This document shows, in pieces, positions 1 through 50,665 of a stretch of 64,000 nt of DNA. The notes under the pieces were generated by a model. It was not told where the DNA came from and did no database searches. It worked only from the letters and a program-made list of their open reading frames with translations. The position numbers were made by a program, and so were the translations under genes. Numbering within the stretch: position 1 is the first letter of the stretch; every line of letters starts with the position of its first letter. Origin of the DNA: Marthasterias glacialis (Eukaryota > Echinodermata > Asteroidea > Forcipulatida > Asteriidae); the NCBI GenBank assembly GCA_911728455.2, contig OU452234.1:11680031-11744030 (forward strand), in the 5' to 3' direction.

Positions 1-40004
<40,004 letters not shown>

Positions 40005-43000
40005 CTTCAATCAAGTGTGTTGCTACAAACTGCATGATATGGGAGCAAGATTTTGGGAGAATGTTAGTACTTTTTGCTTTAAATGCACTAAACTTTGCTA
40101 GTGTGTAACTAAACTAAAAGGAAATTTGTTTCAAATTGTACATAAATTATTGAAAGTCTGACATAATTTTAATACTATTATAGATTGAGCACACATTTCT
40201 AGCAAATGTATAGAAGAACATTTTAAGCATTAACCCTATGCATTTTTACTGGGAGACCTCCTCAACCCATCATACTCCAAAAGGTCTTGTGCCGTTTGAT
40301 TTTGGCTGAGTGGGTATGTTATGACATGGGTATAGCTTGATTATTTGAGAAGTACAGTACCAAGCCCATCAATATCCAACAATTATGTGTTTTGTTTTTG
40401 TTATTCTTATTCTTTTTTTTTTAGAGGGGGTGGGCTCAGCGCAGTTTGCATATATCAAAGTACTTTCCAAAGGTTTGGAATCAGGAATTACACAACCCTC
40501 CTCCCCCTTCATAATGGGTGAAAATCAGCAGACGATTCAACACCATCTGTCCTGTGTGTGTGGGTGAAATGAAGCGTTGCACGGTGAGTGCATAAGAAAT
40601 GTCCGGGTGACCTTTGTTCCAGTATTCCGATTTTACACAATGGCATGTCTTAGTGTCGCCATTTTGCTGGCTCAGACAATGTTTGCATATACAATGTATA
40701 CAGCATTCGGCGTCTACTGGTTAACAGTAGTCGCTTGCCAAAAGCTAGTTAAAACACCTGAGGATCAGTTAAGATTCTCTCAAGGTGATCCGGCTGGCTA
40801 GTTCAGTTTTGAAAAGTATTAGAATCCCCATTTTATATGCAATATGGACTGGCGAATGATCCTGCTGGCTTGTCAATGAAAATTTTAAGGGCAAACTCTG
40901 CATGGGCAGCACCAGCCAATCGGGAATAAGCTTGATTGAGAGAGGCCGAAAGTGCATTCTTTTAAAAAGTGATGTAGAATTCAGAATACAGTTGAAAATT
41001 ACTCCTGTTTTTTTTTCGAACTGAAATTGACTTATTCATACCACCCTCCTTACTATCAATATCTTCCACTGTCTATGTCAGGTCAGTTTCAAGTTACATC
41101 TAGTTAGCTGCCATAATAGCAGCTCTTGGTAATGTCCCTTGATTTAGTCTTCATATACCTTATGAAAGATGTTGTGTCAACAATTGGCAAATTCTTTCAA
41201 TGATTTGATGAGTCAGTTAGTACCACATCACCTGCCCTGGCCCCATAAATAGTGCCAATACGCTGGACTACATTGTACCTACGAACAGCAACCATCATGG
41301 CACTGACGATGTTTAAATGTATCTGTATCAGCTCTGATATTTTTCATAAAATTCCACCAAAATAGGTCATTATACCTCGGATCTAATGCACTTGAGACTC
41401 TCGGGCAATGATGAAGAGATCATCGATGGAAAAATTTTGGGAAAAAAAATGTAAGTTTCGATTCAAAAGTTGATCCCTGAATTTTGGCCATAGCATTCTT
41501 ACTGACAAGAAGCGGAGTTGGTCCAGCATATTGGCACTATTTATGGGGCTACATCTGCCCATGTGGCTAGGTCCCCTCCTGTTTATTTTGAACGGCTGTT
41601 TATTTCACTGCTGTCCACCACTCACCGCTCAAATTTTCATGAACTTTCCACGTACATACGTGTGCATGCATGAAGTTCGAGCACCGAATCGCACAGTGAC
41701 AAATGTTCAAATCAAAATAAGTAAACTGACCCTTGAACAAGATGGCGCATATTATTAGTGAATTCAGTGTCATTAAAATTAAGTGATAGTGATATTGATT
41801 GACTCAATTGTTAATGATTGATACTTACCAATTAAATTAAATTACCCTAATTAATTTCAATTTGATTCAATATTCAATTTTCAATTAGGCAGTTTCAGTG
41901 GATTTAAATTAGACACTTTCCCCCACAAAACTTACCAGTATCATAGCATATATGAAGACTACGTATAATTCCGTTGAAATTTTTGAAATCGGAGTTTTGA
42001 TTATGGAGATACACAGTGTTTTGTGAGCAGTGGTAGAATGTTTTCTGCTATGCCACTGTCCTAATCATCTTTTAATTGGATAAACCAATTTTGCCTAGGC
42101 GGGAAAAACTCACTTCGGATCATTTTGGGGTATTTCGAGATATTTCCAGAAATCTCAGGCACCCGCTTCGCGTCGCTGTTACACACGTGACTTTGTATGG
42201 TGTGTGTGGGCTTTTGTAAGTTCGTTTCGTCGCTGCTCCACATTTTCAAAAATATCTCACCAACGGTTCAGCCATGTCTGCATGTCATCCCTTTTCACAA
42301 GTTTTTTCGGTAGTAAGAAGAAGGAATGGTGATGTCTGCTGTGAGTTTTTATATTTTATGTAAGCATAGAATGATTGTTAGTATGTTTTGATTCTATCGT
42401 TTTTTTCATGATCGCTGTGTGTGTGGATATTTTTTTTCTGAAGTGTAACGCCAATTGATGGAACAGCCTATTTCAAGTTACTTAAAAATTAATTACAATT
42501 ATTCAGACTCGGTCACAATTCACAAACAAATTGCCACGGACGGTAATGATAAACAAGGCCACGTTAACAACGTTTTGTCTTCTTTAAGTCATAAATAATC
42601 ACGATGAAATTCAGTCATTGCACACTTCATTAAATTTAGGAAAGCCTAAATTTAAAGCAACAAATCAGTGGCAGTTGTACACCTGTCCGGAAACTAGGCC
42701 ACCGTACATTTACACCGTATTGAACAGCGCAACGTCGATCCAAAATTAATAAACGACCTCGACACACACGAACACAAACTCTACTTACTTTTTTTGTTTC
42801 CAACCAAAGTACACTCAGAACTTTTTCCTGCACATTTTAAAGCTGGGGGCAAAATAATTCGCTAAATCTCAACTTTCAGTCAGCACTTCTTCGACAGAAT
42901 TCACCAAGGATATTCCATGTTTCCACAGGTTTATTTTCAGCGTACTCGTCCACCGATTATGTGAAGGTTCGCTTGGGTGCCGATCCAGAAAAATGGCTGC

Positions 43001-43030
43001 TTTACTTATACCGCATTCCGCAAAACGTCA
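40005..43030. other. Intergenic / ROCK 5' flank, no coding exon recognised
   Basis: Divergent ROCK-RIDA interval. Mostly AT-rich. The AT-rich patch 41760-41940 has repeated AATTAAATTAAATT. No known repeat family was identified in 41000-42950 beyond low complexity. It may hold untranslated ROCK 5' exons, which cannot be called from sequence alone. Confidence 0.45.
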
Positions 43031-43075
43031 CACACTCCCAATCTCCCGGCATGCAACAGATTGCTTACCTAAGTC
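42940..43075 (-). promoter_or_regulatory. Candidate ROCK promoter / first-exon region
   Basis: A small CpG-containing patch between the divergent ROCK and RIDA starts. On the minus strand it contains GCATGCCGGGAGATTG (43054-43039), resembling the vertebrate ZNF143/THAP11 promoter motif, and further down GCAGCCATTTTTC, a YY1-like site typical just downstream of start sites. A donor-like CTTAG|GTAAGC lies near 43070. Orientation fits ROCK, about 3 kb upstream of its start codon, which would require an untranslated first exon. This is inference from motif resemblance only. Confidence 0.3.
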
Positions 43076-43100
43076 TTGAATGCACTTTTTGCGAATGTTG

Positions 43101-43131
43101 CCCCCCCCCCCCAAAAAAAAAAAAAAAAAAA
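43101..43131. repeat. Poly-C / poly-A tract
   Basis: A C-run followed directly by an A-run, in the ROCK-RIDA intergenic region. Confidence 0.9.
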
Positions 43132-43659
43132 GAGTAAATAAATAAATTTAAAAAAATTAATAGGCCTTCCGAAGGGAGAATAGCAATGTATCCTTGGTTA
43201 TTATACAATAAAATAGCCAGTTGCCTACAAATCACCCGAGAAGTATTTTCGAATGGAGCTTTCTCATGCCCTTAGGTCTTATTACGGCTTGACAAAACTG
43301 TATAAATGATGTACTCCAACACCCAACTTACTCCCGCTGAATTGCAGGCACGATTTTCTCATTTTGAAGAAAATTAATAATGACTGGGAGGGGCTGGCCT
43401 GCAAGCCATTTTCCCCTAATTAGTAATTGAACACATTTACCTGAACAATAATGCTTGCAAAAGCGGATTCCAAAGCGGCATCCGTATTCTTTTATAAGAA
43501 GCAAATAAAATCAATAAAAAATTCTTTCATTTAAATCTCCACAGATTCATGATGAAAAAAATAATCAATAACTATTTTTACAGACAACAGTGGAAAAACC
43601 TTGTCCCACCCATGCCCCACCCACCCCCACATTGTCCAAATGCTGCCTGCATGGAACCA

Positions 43660-43772
43660 CTTGAGGGCGTCATCACAGACTTTTGGTCTCTTGCATACTC
43701 TCTCAGAGCTAGCTCTACACACAAACTTCCCACGTACCCATTCCCGGACGAATGACCGAAACAAAACCAAAA
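43660..43772 (+). promoter_or_regulatory. RIDA 5' UTR / proximal promoter
   Basis: The roughly 110 bases before the RIDA ATG are free of recognised repeats and contain a CTCTCTC tract and GCTAGCTC, followed by the purine-rich leader ACCGAAACAAAACCAAAA. No TATA box is visible. The transcription start is not determinable by eye. Confidence 0.3.
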
Positions 43773-43837
43773 ATGGCTAGCATTCTGAAGAGAATTGTAA
43801 ATACACCTAATGCTCCGAAGGCAATTGGGCCGTACAA
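43773..43837 (+). CDS. RIDA: RIDA coding exon 1
   Basis: Starts ATGGCTAGC (context AAAAATGG) and codes MASILKRIVNTPNAPKAIGP then Tyr, ending in phase 2 before GTAAGT. The start aligns with the usual RIDA N-terminus (MSSLIRRVISTAKAPGAIGP type). Confidence 0.94.
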
Positions 43838-46800
43838 GTAAGTTATATCATACAGATTAATTGTTTTCTATCTGATGTGAACGATTGAATAATTAATGTG
43901 ACTGAATCACGACTAACTCACTGACTAACGACGTTAGCCACAACAACAGTGTAGAACTCCTACCGTATCGATTACTACTTCTAGTTCAACTGTACTTCTA
44001 CTAACACGATACTTGTCAAACAAAACCTGTTCAGCATCTAGACAAGTGTGCTGGAAAACACCATGCCAGAAACACTGGGGGCGGGGCGAACCCCTTCTCC
44101 TTGGCGATAAGTCTAAGTGCCCTGCCCCGGGTTCTTTTACCATGTTTACGTGCATTAATACAACACACAGGACCTACGCTACATATACAGCTTTACGTCC
44201 CATCAGAAGGACGACGGAAGCAATAATATGTGTCTTGCTTAAAGGTCACAAGTGTCAAGACCAGGTCTTGACCACACTCTACTGATCAGAAACACCAGAG
44301 CTTGAGTCCGGGGCCCTTAACCGCTCGGCCACGACACTCCACCCAGGCCCTTTCAGTATAGTTGCAATAATCGTGACCCTCCATCCTCCCGTCGGGAGGA
44401 TGGAGGGTTACGATTATCGCAACTACTTTCAGTAGTGGTAGTAAAAACTAGTAGTACTAACTAGTTACAACAAGTGCTATTACTACATTTGTAAGTTAGT
44501 GTACTACCTATACTAGTCTCGCTAGTGTACTTGTGCTACTACTACGTACTACTAGTAGTACTAGTCACTACTAATAATATACTAAGTATTACTTACTGAA
44601 GTGTGTCTAGTGTAGTTGCAGTGGTTGTTTTTGGCCCTCCAGTCCAGGGCTGCGGTGATTGATTGAGAAAATGAAAGCCTCTTTTGCTCTTGTCCAATTT
44701 GAAATTCTGGCTGGTTTGAAAAGGTTCTGGATTTCCATTCCAACGCACCCTCCCTCCCAAATTCCCTTATCCCAACCCCTCCCCCATTTTATGGGTCAGA
44801 TTACATTTTTAGAAGTGAAATGCTCACAGAAACATTGCCAGGCCCATTTTGTGAATGATTGAATGACACTGTGACTGATACTGGTAGTGATAGTCTTATT
44901 CCACCATCAAACATGAATTATGATAATTCATATGTACCCTGTATGCTTGTATGTTTCGTTCTTGAAAATGAAAGGGCAGGGGCACCAAGGCGTTTTTCTG
45001 TGATAATGTCTAAAGGTCACCTCAATGAGGAAATGGTAAATTTCTACTGGAACATTTGAAGGGCACCAAGGCAATAACCAGGGGCAACCGAGGCAATTGC
45101 CTCCGTTGCCTGTGTGAAGTTCCAGGCATTTGTACCTTTGGACTGCATCTTGTATAGTATGACTTTATATTGCTCAACTTGTGTTCTTGATACTGCATTT
45201 ATTTCCTTGATCTCAATAGCCAAGCAATAGCCGTGGAGAACACCCTGTACCTTTCTGGACAGATTGGAATTGACCCTGCCACAAGCAAGTTAGTGGAAGG
45301 CATAGTGGCACAGACAACTCAGGTATACAAAGGTCCCAACAGTCCTGGGCCAAATTTCATGAGGCCGTTAATTTCGATGCTGGCACTCTTTGAAAGCCTG
45401 CCAGTTGAATCCAGGGCCCAATTTCATGGCTCTGCTTACCGTGGAATTCTGTGCTTACGACCCATAGATTCATGTGCCTTACAGGGCGCTGTAAGCGCAG
45501 AATTCTACGGTAAGCAGAGCCATGAAATCGGGCCCAGATGACGTGAATACATGGAAACGTTTCCCCTGCCTGGAAATGGAAGCTGTCTTAAGATGCAATT
45601 ATGTAATTCGGACCACCGGACCGGAGTTCGCCCGGTCATTCAACTACGGAGTGTGAGCACACCATACCCACACTGTGTAATGCTTTGTTTCACCCACACA
45701 AGGACAAGAAAGGTCTTGATTTTACTCGCATTTTGTGGCCATTGAGAGGCGTTTTTTGTGTAATCCCAGACCCAGATTATAGGCCGAGATTGTGATGTGG
45801 TCCCTTAAACCCTTACAGTCCCTATTCCATCAAACTCCAACAGCAGGTTTTGTTGGATTTTGTTGGACTGGGTACTGCATGAGTAAACTGATCATGCTTT
45901 ACATGGGTTCAGGCATACGACCATAATCAGAGTACCACAGTTTGGGTGTTGAGTTACCCATATAGTGTAGGAATTTGTTAAGAGTGGGGAAGGATCGTAG
46001 TAAATCACTCAGGGAGTTAGGGTTAACATTTGTTTAAATAAGGTGGACATGTTACTTTAGGCACTGGCGGCTTCCTTGAACTGCTCCAGTGTGGGCAGTT
46101 CAACGATGTTCTGGGGGATCATGTGATCCTAGTCACGTGGAGTTCTTGAGAAGAAGCTTTGTAAGTAGTTGTCAGATGTGGAGCCAAGTTGTGTGAACCT
46201 GTGTTGTTGCTGTTAACAGGTTCTGCAATGTCTTGGCTGAACATAGTCTGGGATCGGTATGGCAGACATCGTCGCCTGGCAAACCCTATCTTCTGATTTA
46301 TCACTTTGATTCTTCGTTTTCTTTTTGTGAACAGGCATTGAAGAACATCGGCGCTGTTCTTGCTTCCCAGAATATTGGCTACGATAATGGTAAGTTGCTT
46401 TTAGGCAGTGTTGGTTTTGACTCTACACAACGACCATCATCGAGTGTGTTCTCAACATCCGGCTACTAAATGCATCAAAATGCAACACAGTGGACATGAA
46501 AAACCCTGCTAGTGCGAAGTGCAGCAAAATGTAACAGAGGATTATGTTACATTGTGAAGTGAACTGGTTTATGCCTGCACTAGCCTCTCAGTCTTGGCAC
46601 TTGGTATTTGCCCTGCTGAATGCACCAATGTGCATTGAAGTTTGCTGGTGACTGGGATTACACACATGGACATTTCAAGGCCAAGTAGAACCCTGCTGAA
46701 TGCAACACAGCTGAAATGAAAACCCTGTTAACTGCAGCAAAAAAAGTTGAAGTGGGGAGGGGGGAGTCAGATTGCACATGGACATGTCAAGGCCAAGTAG

Positions 46801-49800
46801 AACCCTGCAAAATGCAACACAGCTGAAATGAAAACCTTGCTAACTGCAGCAAAAAAAGTTGAAGTGGGCAGGTGGGGAGGGGGGAGTCAGATTGCACATG
46901 GACATGTCAAGGCCAAGTACTGTACATGTAGAACCCTGCTGAATGCAGTACACTGCAACAGAGTATAGGATTTGAGTTGAATGCTAATGGGAGACCTTGG
47001 ACGGTCCCTTTTCACAGGTTCTCACCAGTAAGTAAGATTTGAAACTTTGCATGGTGGGAATACAATCTAGTACTAGAGTTTTGCGGTGACACCATGTGGA
47101 AATCTCTAATGAGTTGGGATGGTTCTGAAAAGAACCGATGGTAAACAACTTGTTTACCATCGGTTCTTTTCAGAACCATCGATGGTAAACAAGTTGTTTA
47201 CCATCGGTTCTTTTCAGAACCATCCCAACTCATTAGAGATTTTCACATGGTGTCACCGAAAAACTCACTAGATTCTCACCAGTAGTACGTGTGCTCAGAA
47301 CTACGCTCGCAATACTGAGCAGGTGCGCGCATGCTCAGAACCGACAAAAAAGGATCGTTGTGTCTGCTGCCGCCAGCATCTCAAAAGTCTCCCATTGCAA
47401 CAAAATACAGCAACTTTTACCATTTGTGCGTTTTGACGTATTCGGAAGGCTCCCATGAGTTGCGATGTTTGAGCTCATTTTACGAGAACTTTGATTTGCT
47501 TAGGAGTTTATAAAATGTCTTTCCTTTTCCGTTTTCCGTTTTTTTTTCCAGTCGTGAAGACAACGGTCCTCCTCGCAAATATGGCGGACTATCCCAAAGT
47601 GAATGAGATATATGCAGAATGTAAGTAGGTGTTAATCAATTGACCCGTTGCACTGGCGTCACACGCAGCTACTCTCTGCCCATGGTCTGCCATTTTGGGA
47701 ATCAAATTACATGTAAATAATATATCTTGAGCGTGTATTGAAGGCATGCTCGTCACCTTAAATGCTTACTACTGTTTCCGTAGACTTGCGAAACCTCTCC
47801 AATACAAGAGAGAGCCAACCCACTTGGCCTTGGGGTCCCTGTCATTTATTTTGACCCACATTGTTAAGGTTGTCACATTTTGGTTCCTTACATAGCAAAT
47901 AAACACTGTCAGACTGTCCCAAAGGTTGTTATAGCCATTATCGGAAACCACGGCCATAAACATACATAAACATCTTGCCCTAACGACCTTCATTGGAAAA
48001 CACGGTCGCTTTGTTTGGTGAGATCCCCATTATAACAAAGCTCGTAGGCATAGTCGGAAAACTACAGACACAGTAATCATCAGCAGATAATAATAACAAT
48101 ACACAGTTTTTATATAGCGCTTTATCACACCCTATGGGCGTCTCAGAGCGCTCAGTATTTTTTTCCTGCAAGGTATGATGAATTACGTTTTGAAGTATGA
48201 GACCTGTTCCTTTGCATAGCACCATGTAATGGTTTACAAGGTGCTGTGGCGCAATCTGCAGCCAATCAGATCTGCAGCCAGATAAGGCACGCCGTTAGAT
48301 ATGATGCAGTGCCATTTACGTACCTTTGAAAGTCAGATAAGCCGTGTCTTATACGCAGGAAAATACGGTACATGTCTATGCAGAAAAATGAAATCTATAT
48401 AATGGCCGTGTCTGAACTGGTAGATGGATGTGGCTACAGCTGGATCACCTCATCATGCGTAGACTTGGTTCCAAGTCTGTGATCGTGGTTCTCGATTATG
48501 TCCGACACAGAATCATTATTGCCCGAAATGGCGCCCTCGTGTGGCCTAAGCATGAGAATTTTAACCTTCGATCACAGACTTGGGAATGTTGTTCATTGGT
48601 TTGTACACAGCATACGATGATCCTTCCAAAACTGGACGAAGCAATCTGATTGGTCAGTATTCCCCAAAACCTGGGAGAACAATGAATATTCAAAGAAAAA
48701 TACAACTTGCGTGCATGAGCAACGTTTGCCAACATGATTTGACATCTTTCTGGCGTCACCTTTGTTATGTAAATTTCAGTTATGAATACATGAATATGCC
48801 ATGAATGCAACAGGGTCAAGTCTAAGATTGTGAGTCGAGTGTGGTGATAGCATGTGTGTATACGGGCAATCTAGTCAGATGATGTTGCTTGGAGTAAACG
48901 GACAAATAACCGCGCTCTTAGACTTGAAATCAAGTCTACGTCATGCGTTGCAGACAGGACGTACTTAACAACATCCTTAGCAACAGTCATAGCCGTAGTT
49001 GTAGCCGCCAATTTGGATACGTCCGTACACATGTAAGAAGCCAACCCATTTGGTGTTGACTTTGCATGTATTTGTTTTAGGGGAAGAGGCAGCAGTTATG
49101 TTAACGGATTCATTTACCCCTCCCTGTTCTTAGCTGTGCTGTGAAGAGACTTGTGTTTACATCTCGCCATGTCTTGTTTCTGCGCATTGGGGCAGGTTTC
49201 TTTTCCTTCAAAAAGTAGCCCACAGCTCGAGTGGCCTTTGGGCCTTGTGATGGGCGAATGCTAGGTGGCAGCTGACTTACCAGGTAAATTTCCGTTGTTT
49301 GCATAGTTCTGAGCAAGCGCACATTTCCGGAAACAGTGGATTCACCTGGTGAGTCTGCTGCCACCTGGTGTCCTCAAAAGTCTCCCACTACGTAGAAATT
49401 GACATGTTAATGATTTTACTTCATGGAGATTGCCTGGAACTACATGTAGGTGCCTGTAAATTGTCTTGTGTGACATGGCCCATAGAGGTAAAACAATGAT
49501 GAAACAATGGAAAACGCACATATTTGTACGTGCAGCGCACATGATGGGCCAATGAACAACCTTCTTTTGACCTCTAGCTGAGGGCGCTATACTCAAATGA
49601 CATCATGTGCATCAGGTCTTTAGTTGAGGCTCACTTTCAGTGATGAGGATGATGTCGTATGCTACTTTGATCTCTTGATAAAGTCTGTAAGCCTGTTGAT
49701 GGCCAGGTCCTCAGCCTGATGAAGGAATGTGATGCCACCATTAAGGCGAGTGTGAGGGCAGTCGGCTATCATAATGGTGCATCATCAGTGGAATCCTTGA

Positions 49801-50514
49801 CATTGTTTTAGAGACCAACAAAGTGATATTTATTGGTCGATTGATGTCTGCTTATTTTTGTTGTTGTCTTTGACAGTTTTTAAAGCCAATTATCCAGCCC
49901 GAGCAGCTTACCAGGCGGCGGCTCTTCCAGCGGTAAGTTCAATCTTTTAATTATTCAGACATTGTCTGTCACCAATGTGCCCATTTTATGTCCCGTGTCT
50001 GTTTGTTGATTGTTTTTTTTGTTTATCACCACCTTTTTACAAACTGTTTCTTGTTGTTTTGATTTACTTCCTGGGGATGAAATTTCGTTTCCCAGTGGAA
50101 ACTTATGAAAGTCTGTGTGAACATTTTTTGAAGGGGTCAATGAGGCCAAGGCCAAGGGCCAGGGCCAAGCAGGGCTATGGCCTCTGTGGCTCTCTGGAAT
50201 TCCAGGCCTGTTTTCTGTTCATGAATGGAGTATTAAAATACACAATATTCATTCTATAGATGCTTCGGGGAGGGATGCGAAAAGATGAGAAAATAATTTA
50301 TTTGAAAAGTGAATCATTCAAGAAATGGAAATCGTAGATTATGCTTTGTTGTCAAATTGAAGTGAAGTTTCTGAAGCAAAATAAGCAGTTTTTAGAAACA
50401 AAGTTTGACTTTGTACTTGTTTTGATTTTCAATCTGCAGGGAGCTTTGGTAGAGATTGAAAGCATTGCTATCCTGGGGGAAGTGAGCACTGCTCAACCAT
50501 CGCAAAACTTGTGA
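43773..50514 (+). CDS. RIDA: 2-iminobutanoate/2-iminopropanoate deaminase (RidA/YjgF/UK114 family), complete, 6 exons
   Basis: Small soluble enzyme that hydrolyses reactive enamine/imine intermediates released by PLP enzymes such as threonine dehydratase to 2-ketoacids; the family works as a trimer in cytosol or mitochondria. Exons: 43773-43837, 45220-45322, 46335-46389, 47552-47620, 49877-49932, 50440-50514, all GT-AG with consistent phases, total 423 bases (140 residues, normal family length). Visible: the N-terminal NTPNAPKAIGPYNQA block, SGQIGIDPATSKLV, and the family signature around PARAAYQ and VEIE. Arg106 and Glu121 sit 15 residues apart, as Arg105 and Glu120 do in E. coli RidA (substrate carboxylate and catalytic positions), so the enzyme should be active. 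Two AATAAA sites follow the stop. Divergent from ROCK, convergent with the SLC16-like gene. Confidence 0.96.
44066..44338 (-). mobile_element. tRNA-derived SINE, family 1 long body
   Basis: Minus strand: GAGTGTCGTGGCCGAGCGGT (A box), decayed B box, link GACACTTGTGACCTTTAAGC, then GGGACGTAAAGC and GGGGTTCGCCCCGCC. It lacks the A tail domain. In RIDA intron 1. Confidence 0.78.
44356..44428. repeat. Near-perfect 70-bp palindrome
   Basis: TAGTTGCAATAATCGTGACC, CTCCATCCTCCC | GTCGGGAGGATGGAGGG and TTACGATTATCGCAACTA. About 33-bp arms with two mismatches and almost no loop. In RIDA intron 1, next to the SINE. Confidence 0.85.
44430..44600. repeat. Cryptically simple ACTAGTA-rich tract
   Basis: Interspersed ACTAGTA, GTACTAC and CTAGT words without a clean period, over about 170 bases. 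Confidence 0.6.
44941..45130 (+). repeat. AGGCCTG-ended repeat (GGGCAAGG family)
   Basis: CTTGTATGTTTCGTTCTTGA, GCAGGGGCACCAAGGCG, GGTCACCTCAATGAGGAAAT, CCAGGGGCAACCGAGGCAAT, GTTCCAGGCATT. It ends about 90 bases before RIDA exon 2. Confidence 0.7.
45220..45322 (+). CDS. RIDA: RIDA coding exon 2
   Basis: Codes QAIAVENTLYLSGQIGIDPA and TSKLVEGIVAQTTQ, the central beta strands with the conserved SGQ-G-DP motif. Acceptor CAATAG, donor CAGGTATA. A GGGCCC palindromic element begins about 90 bases downstream in the intron. Confidence 0.96.
45413..45537. repeat. GGGCCC-ended palindromic MITE, short subtype
   Basis: Left GGGCCCAATTTCATGGCTCT, GCTTACCGTGGAATTCTG, TGCTTACG; right CAGAATTCTACGGTAAGCAG, AGCCATGAAATCGGGCCC. 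About 45-bp arms pair with few mismatches. In RIDA intron 2. Confidence 0.83.
46335..46389 (+). CDS. RIDA: RIDA coding exon 3
   Basis: A 55-base exon coding ALKNIGAVLASQNIGYDN plus the first base of a Val codon. It is the helix that packs on the trimer interface in the family. Acceptor GAACAG, donor GGTAAGT. Confidence 0.95.
46470..46985 (+). repeat. Tandem repeat, unit about 130 bp, in RIDA intron 3
   Basis: AATGCAACACAGCTGAAATG, AAAACCCTGTTAACTGCAGC, AAAAAAAGTTGAAGTGGG, a G-run, and GATTGCACATGGACATGTCA, AGGCCAAGTAGAACCCTG. Two near-identical units plus decayed flanking units. Reverse complement of 10610-10905. Confidence 0.8.
47066..47273. repeat. Foldback element with three histone-type stem-loops
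   Basis: Arms of about 80 bases (GGTGACACCATGTGGAAATC, TCTAATGAGTTGGGATGG; reverse complement at 47220-47270) with a palindromic centre. GGTTCTTTTCAGAACC occurs at 47162-47177 and 47206-47221, and in reverse at 47121-47136. This fits the animal histone mRNA stem-loop consensus (GGYYCU, 4-nt loop, AGRRCC). In RIDA intron 3. Confidence 0.8.
47552..47620 (+). CDS. RIDA: RIDA coding exon 4
   Basis: Codes VVKTTVLLANMADYPKVNEI and YAE. VVKTTVLL and VNEIY are family-conserved. The acceptor follows a strong T-rich tract; donor TGTAAGTA. Confidence 0.96.
48226..48282 (-). repeat. SINE family 1 body fragment
   Basis: AATGGTTTACAAGGTGCTGT, GGCGCAATCTGCAGCC: the distal part of the long body only, with no tRNA head. 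Confidence 0.6.
48458..48940. mobile_element. TIR element with TCATG duplication
   Basis: Ends CGTAGACTTGGTTCCAAGTC and, reversed, CGTAGACTTGATTTCAAGTC. TCATG lies directly on both sides (48453-48457 and 48941-48945). 483 bases, in RIDA intron 4. A secondary inverted pair, CCAAGTCTGTGATCG with CGATCACAGACTTGG, lies at 48469-48590, suggesting an internal rearranged end. Confidence 0.72.
49086..49262 (+). repeat. SINE family 1 short-body domain, headless
   Basis: GGCAGCAGTTATGTTAACGG, CCCTGTTCTTAGCTGTGCTG, CTGCGCATTGGGGCAGG, CTCGAGTGGCCTTTGGGCCT, TGATGGGCGAATGC. No tRNA head and no A tail; 5'-truncated copy in RIDA intron 4. Confidence 0.75.
49877..49932 (+). CDS. RIDA: RIDA coding exon 5 (active-site arginine)
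   Basis: Codes FKANYPARAAYQAAALPA after a split Phe. It contains the PARAAY segment with the conserved arginine that binds the substrate carboxylate. Acceptor TGACAG, donor GCGGTAAG. Confidence 0.96.
50080..50210 (+). repeat. GGGCAAGG-family variant repeat
   Basis: GAAATTTCGTTTCCCAGTGG, AAGGGGTCAATGAGGCCAAG, CAAGCAGGGCTATGGCCTCT, AATTCCAGGCCTG. In RIDA intron 5; resembles the reverse of 3271-3426. Confidence 0.55.
50440..50514 (+). CDS. RIDA: RIDA coding exon 6 and stop
   Basis: Codes GALVEIESIAILGEVSTAQP and SQNL, then TGA at 50512-50514. VEIE holds the conserved glutamate. The C-terminal tail after the last beta strand is short and unremarkable. Confidence 0.95.
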   Translation, partial: GALVEIESIAILGEVSTAQPSQNL

Positions 50515-50539
50515 TTGGCAGCACTGTTCGTGTTATTGC

Positions 50540-50665
50540 AATAAAATTTTATGCCAATAGACATGGTGATCGTTCAAGCAGAGATTTAGAGAAAGACCCT
50601 TCACCAGGACAGTCATCGGAAAGAAATTTAGATTGTGGTTTGCCTTTAATTGCACCCAGAATAAA
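50540..50665 (+). terminator. RIDA polyadenylation signals
   Basis: Two canonical AATAAA hexamers follow the RIDA stop codon, at 50540-50545 and 50660-50665. Either could end the transcript. The 3' UTR would then be only about 45-170 bases. No GT-rich downstream element was assessed. Confidence 0.6.

Noticed and set aside
43531..43770. 79-residue minus-strand ORF upstream of RIDA
   Set aside because: Antisense to the RIDA 5' region and without homology; likely chance.
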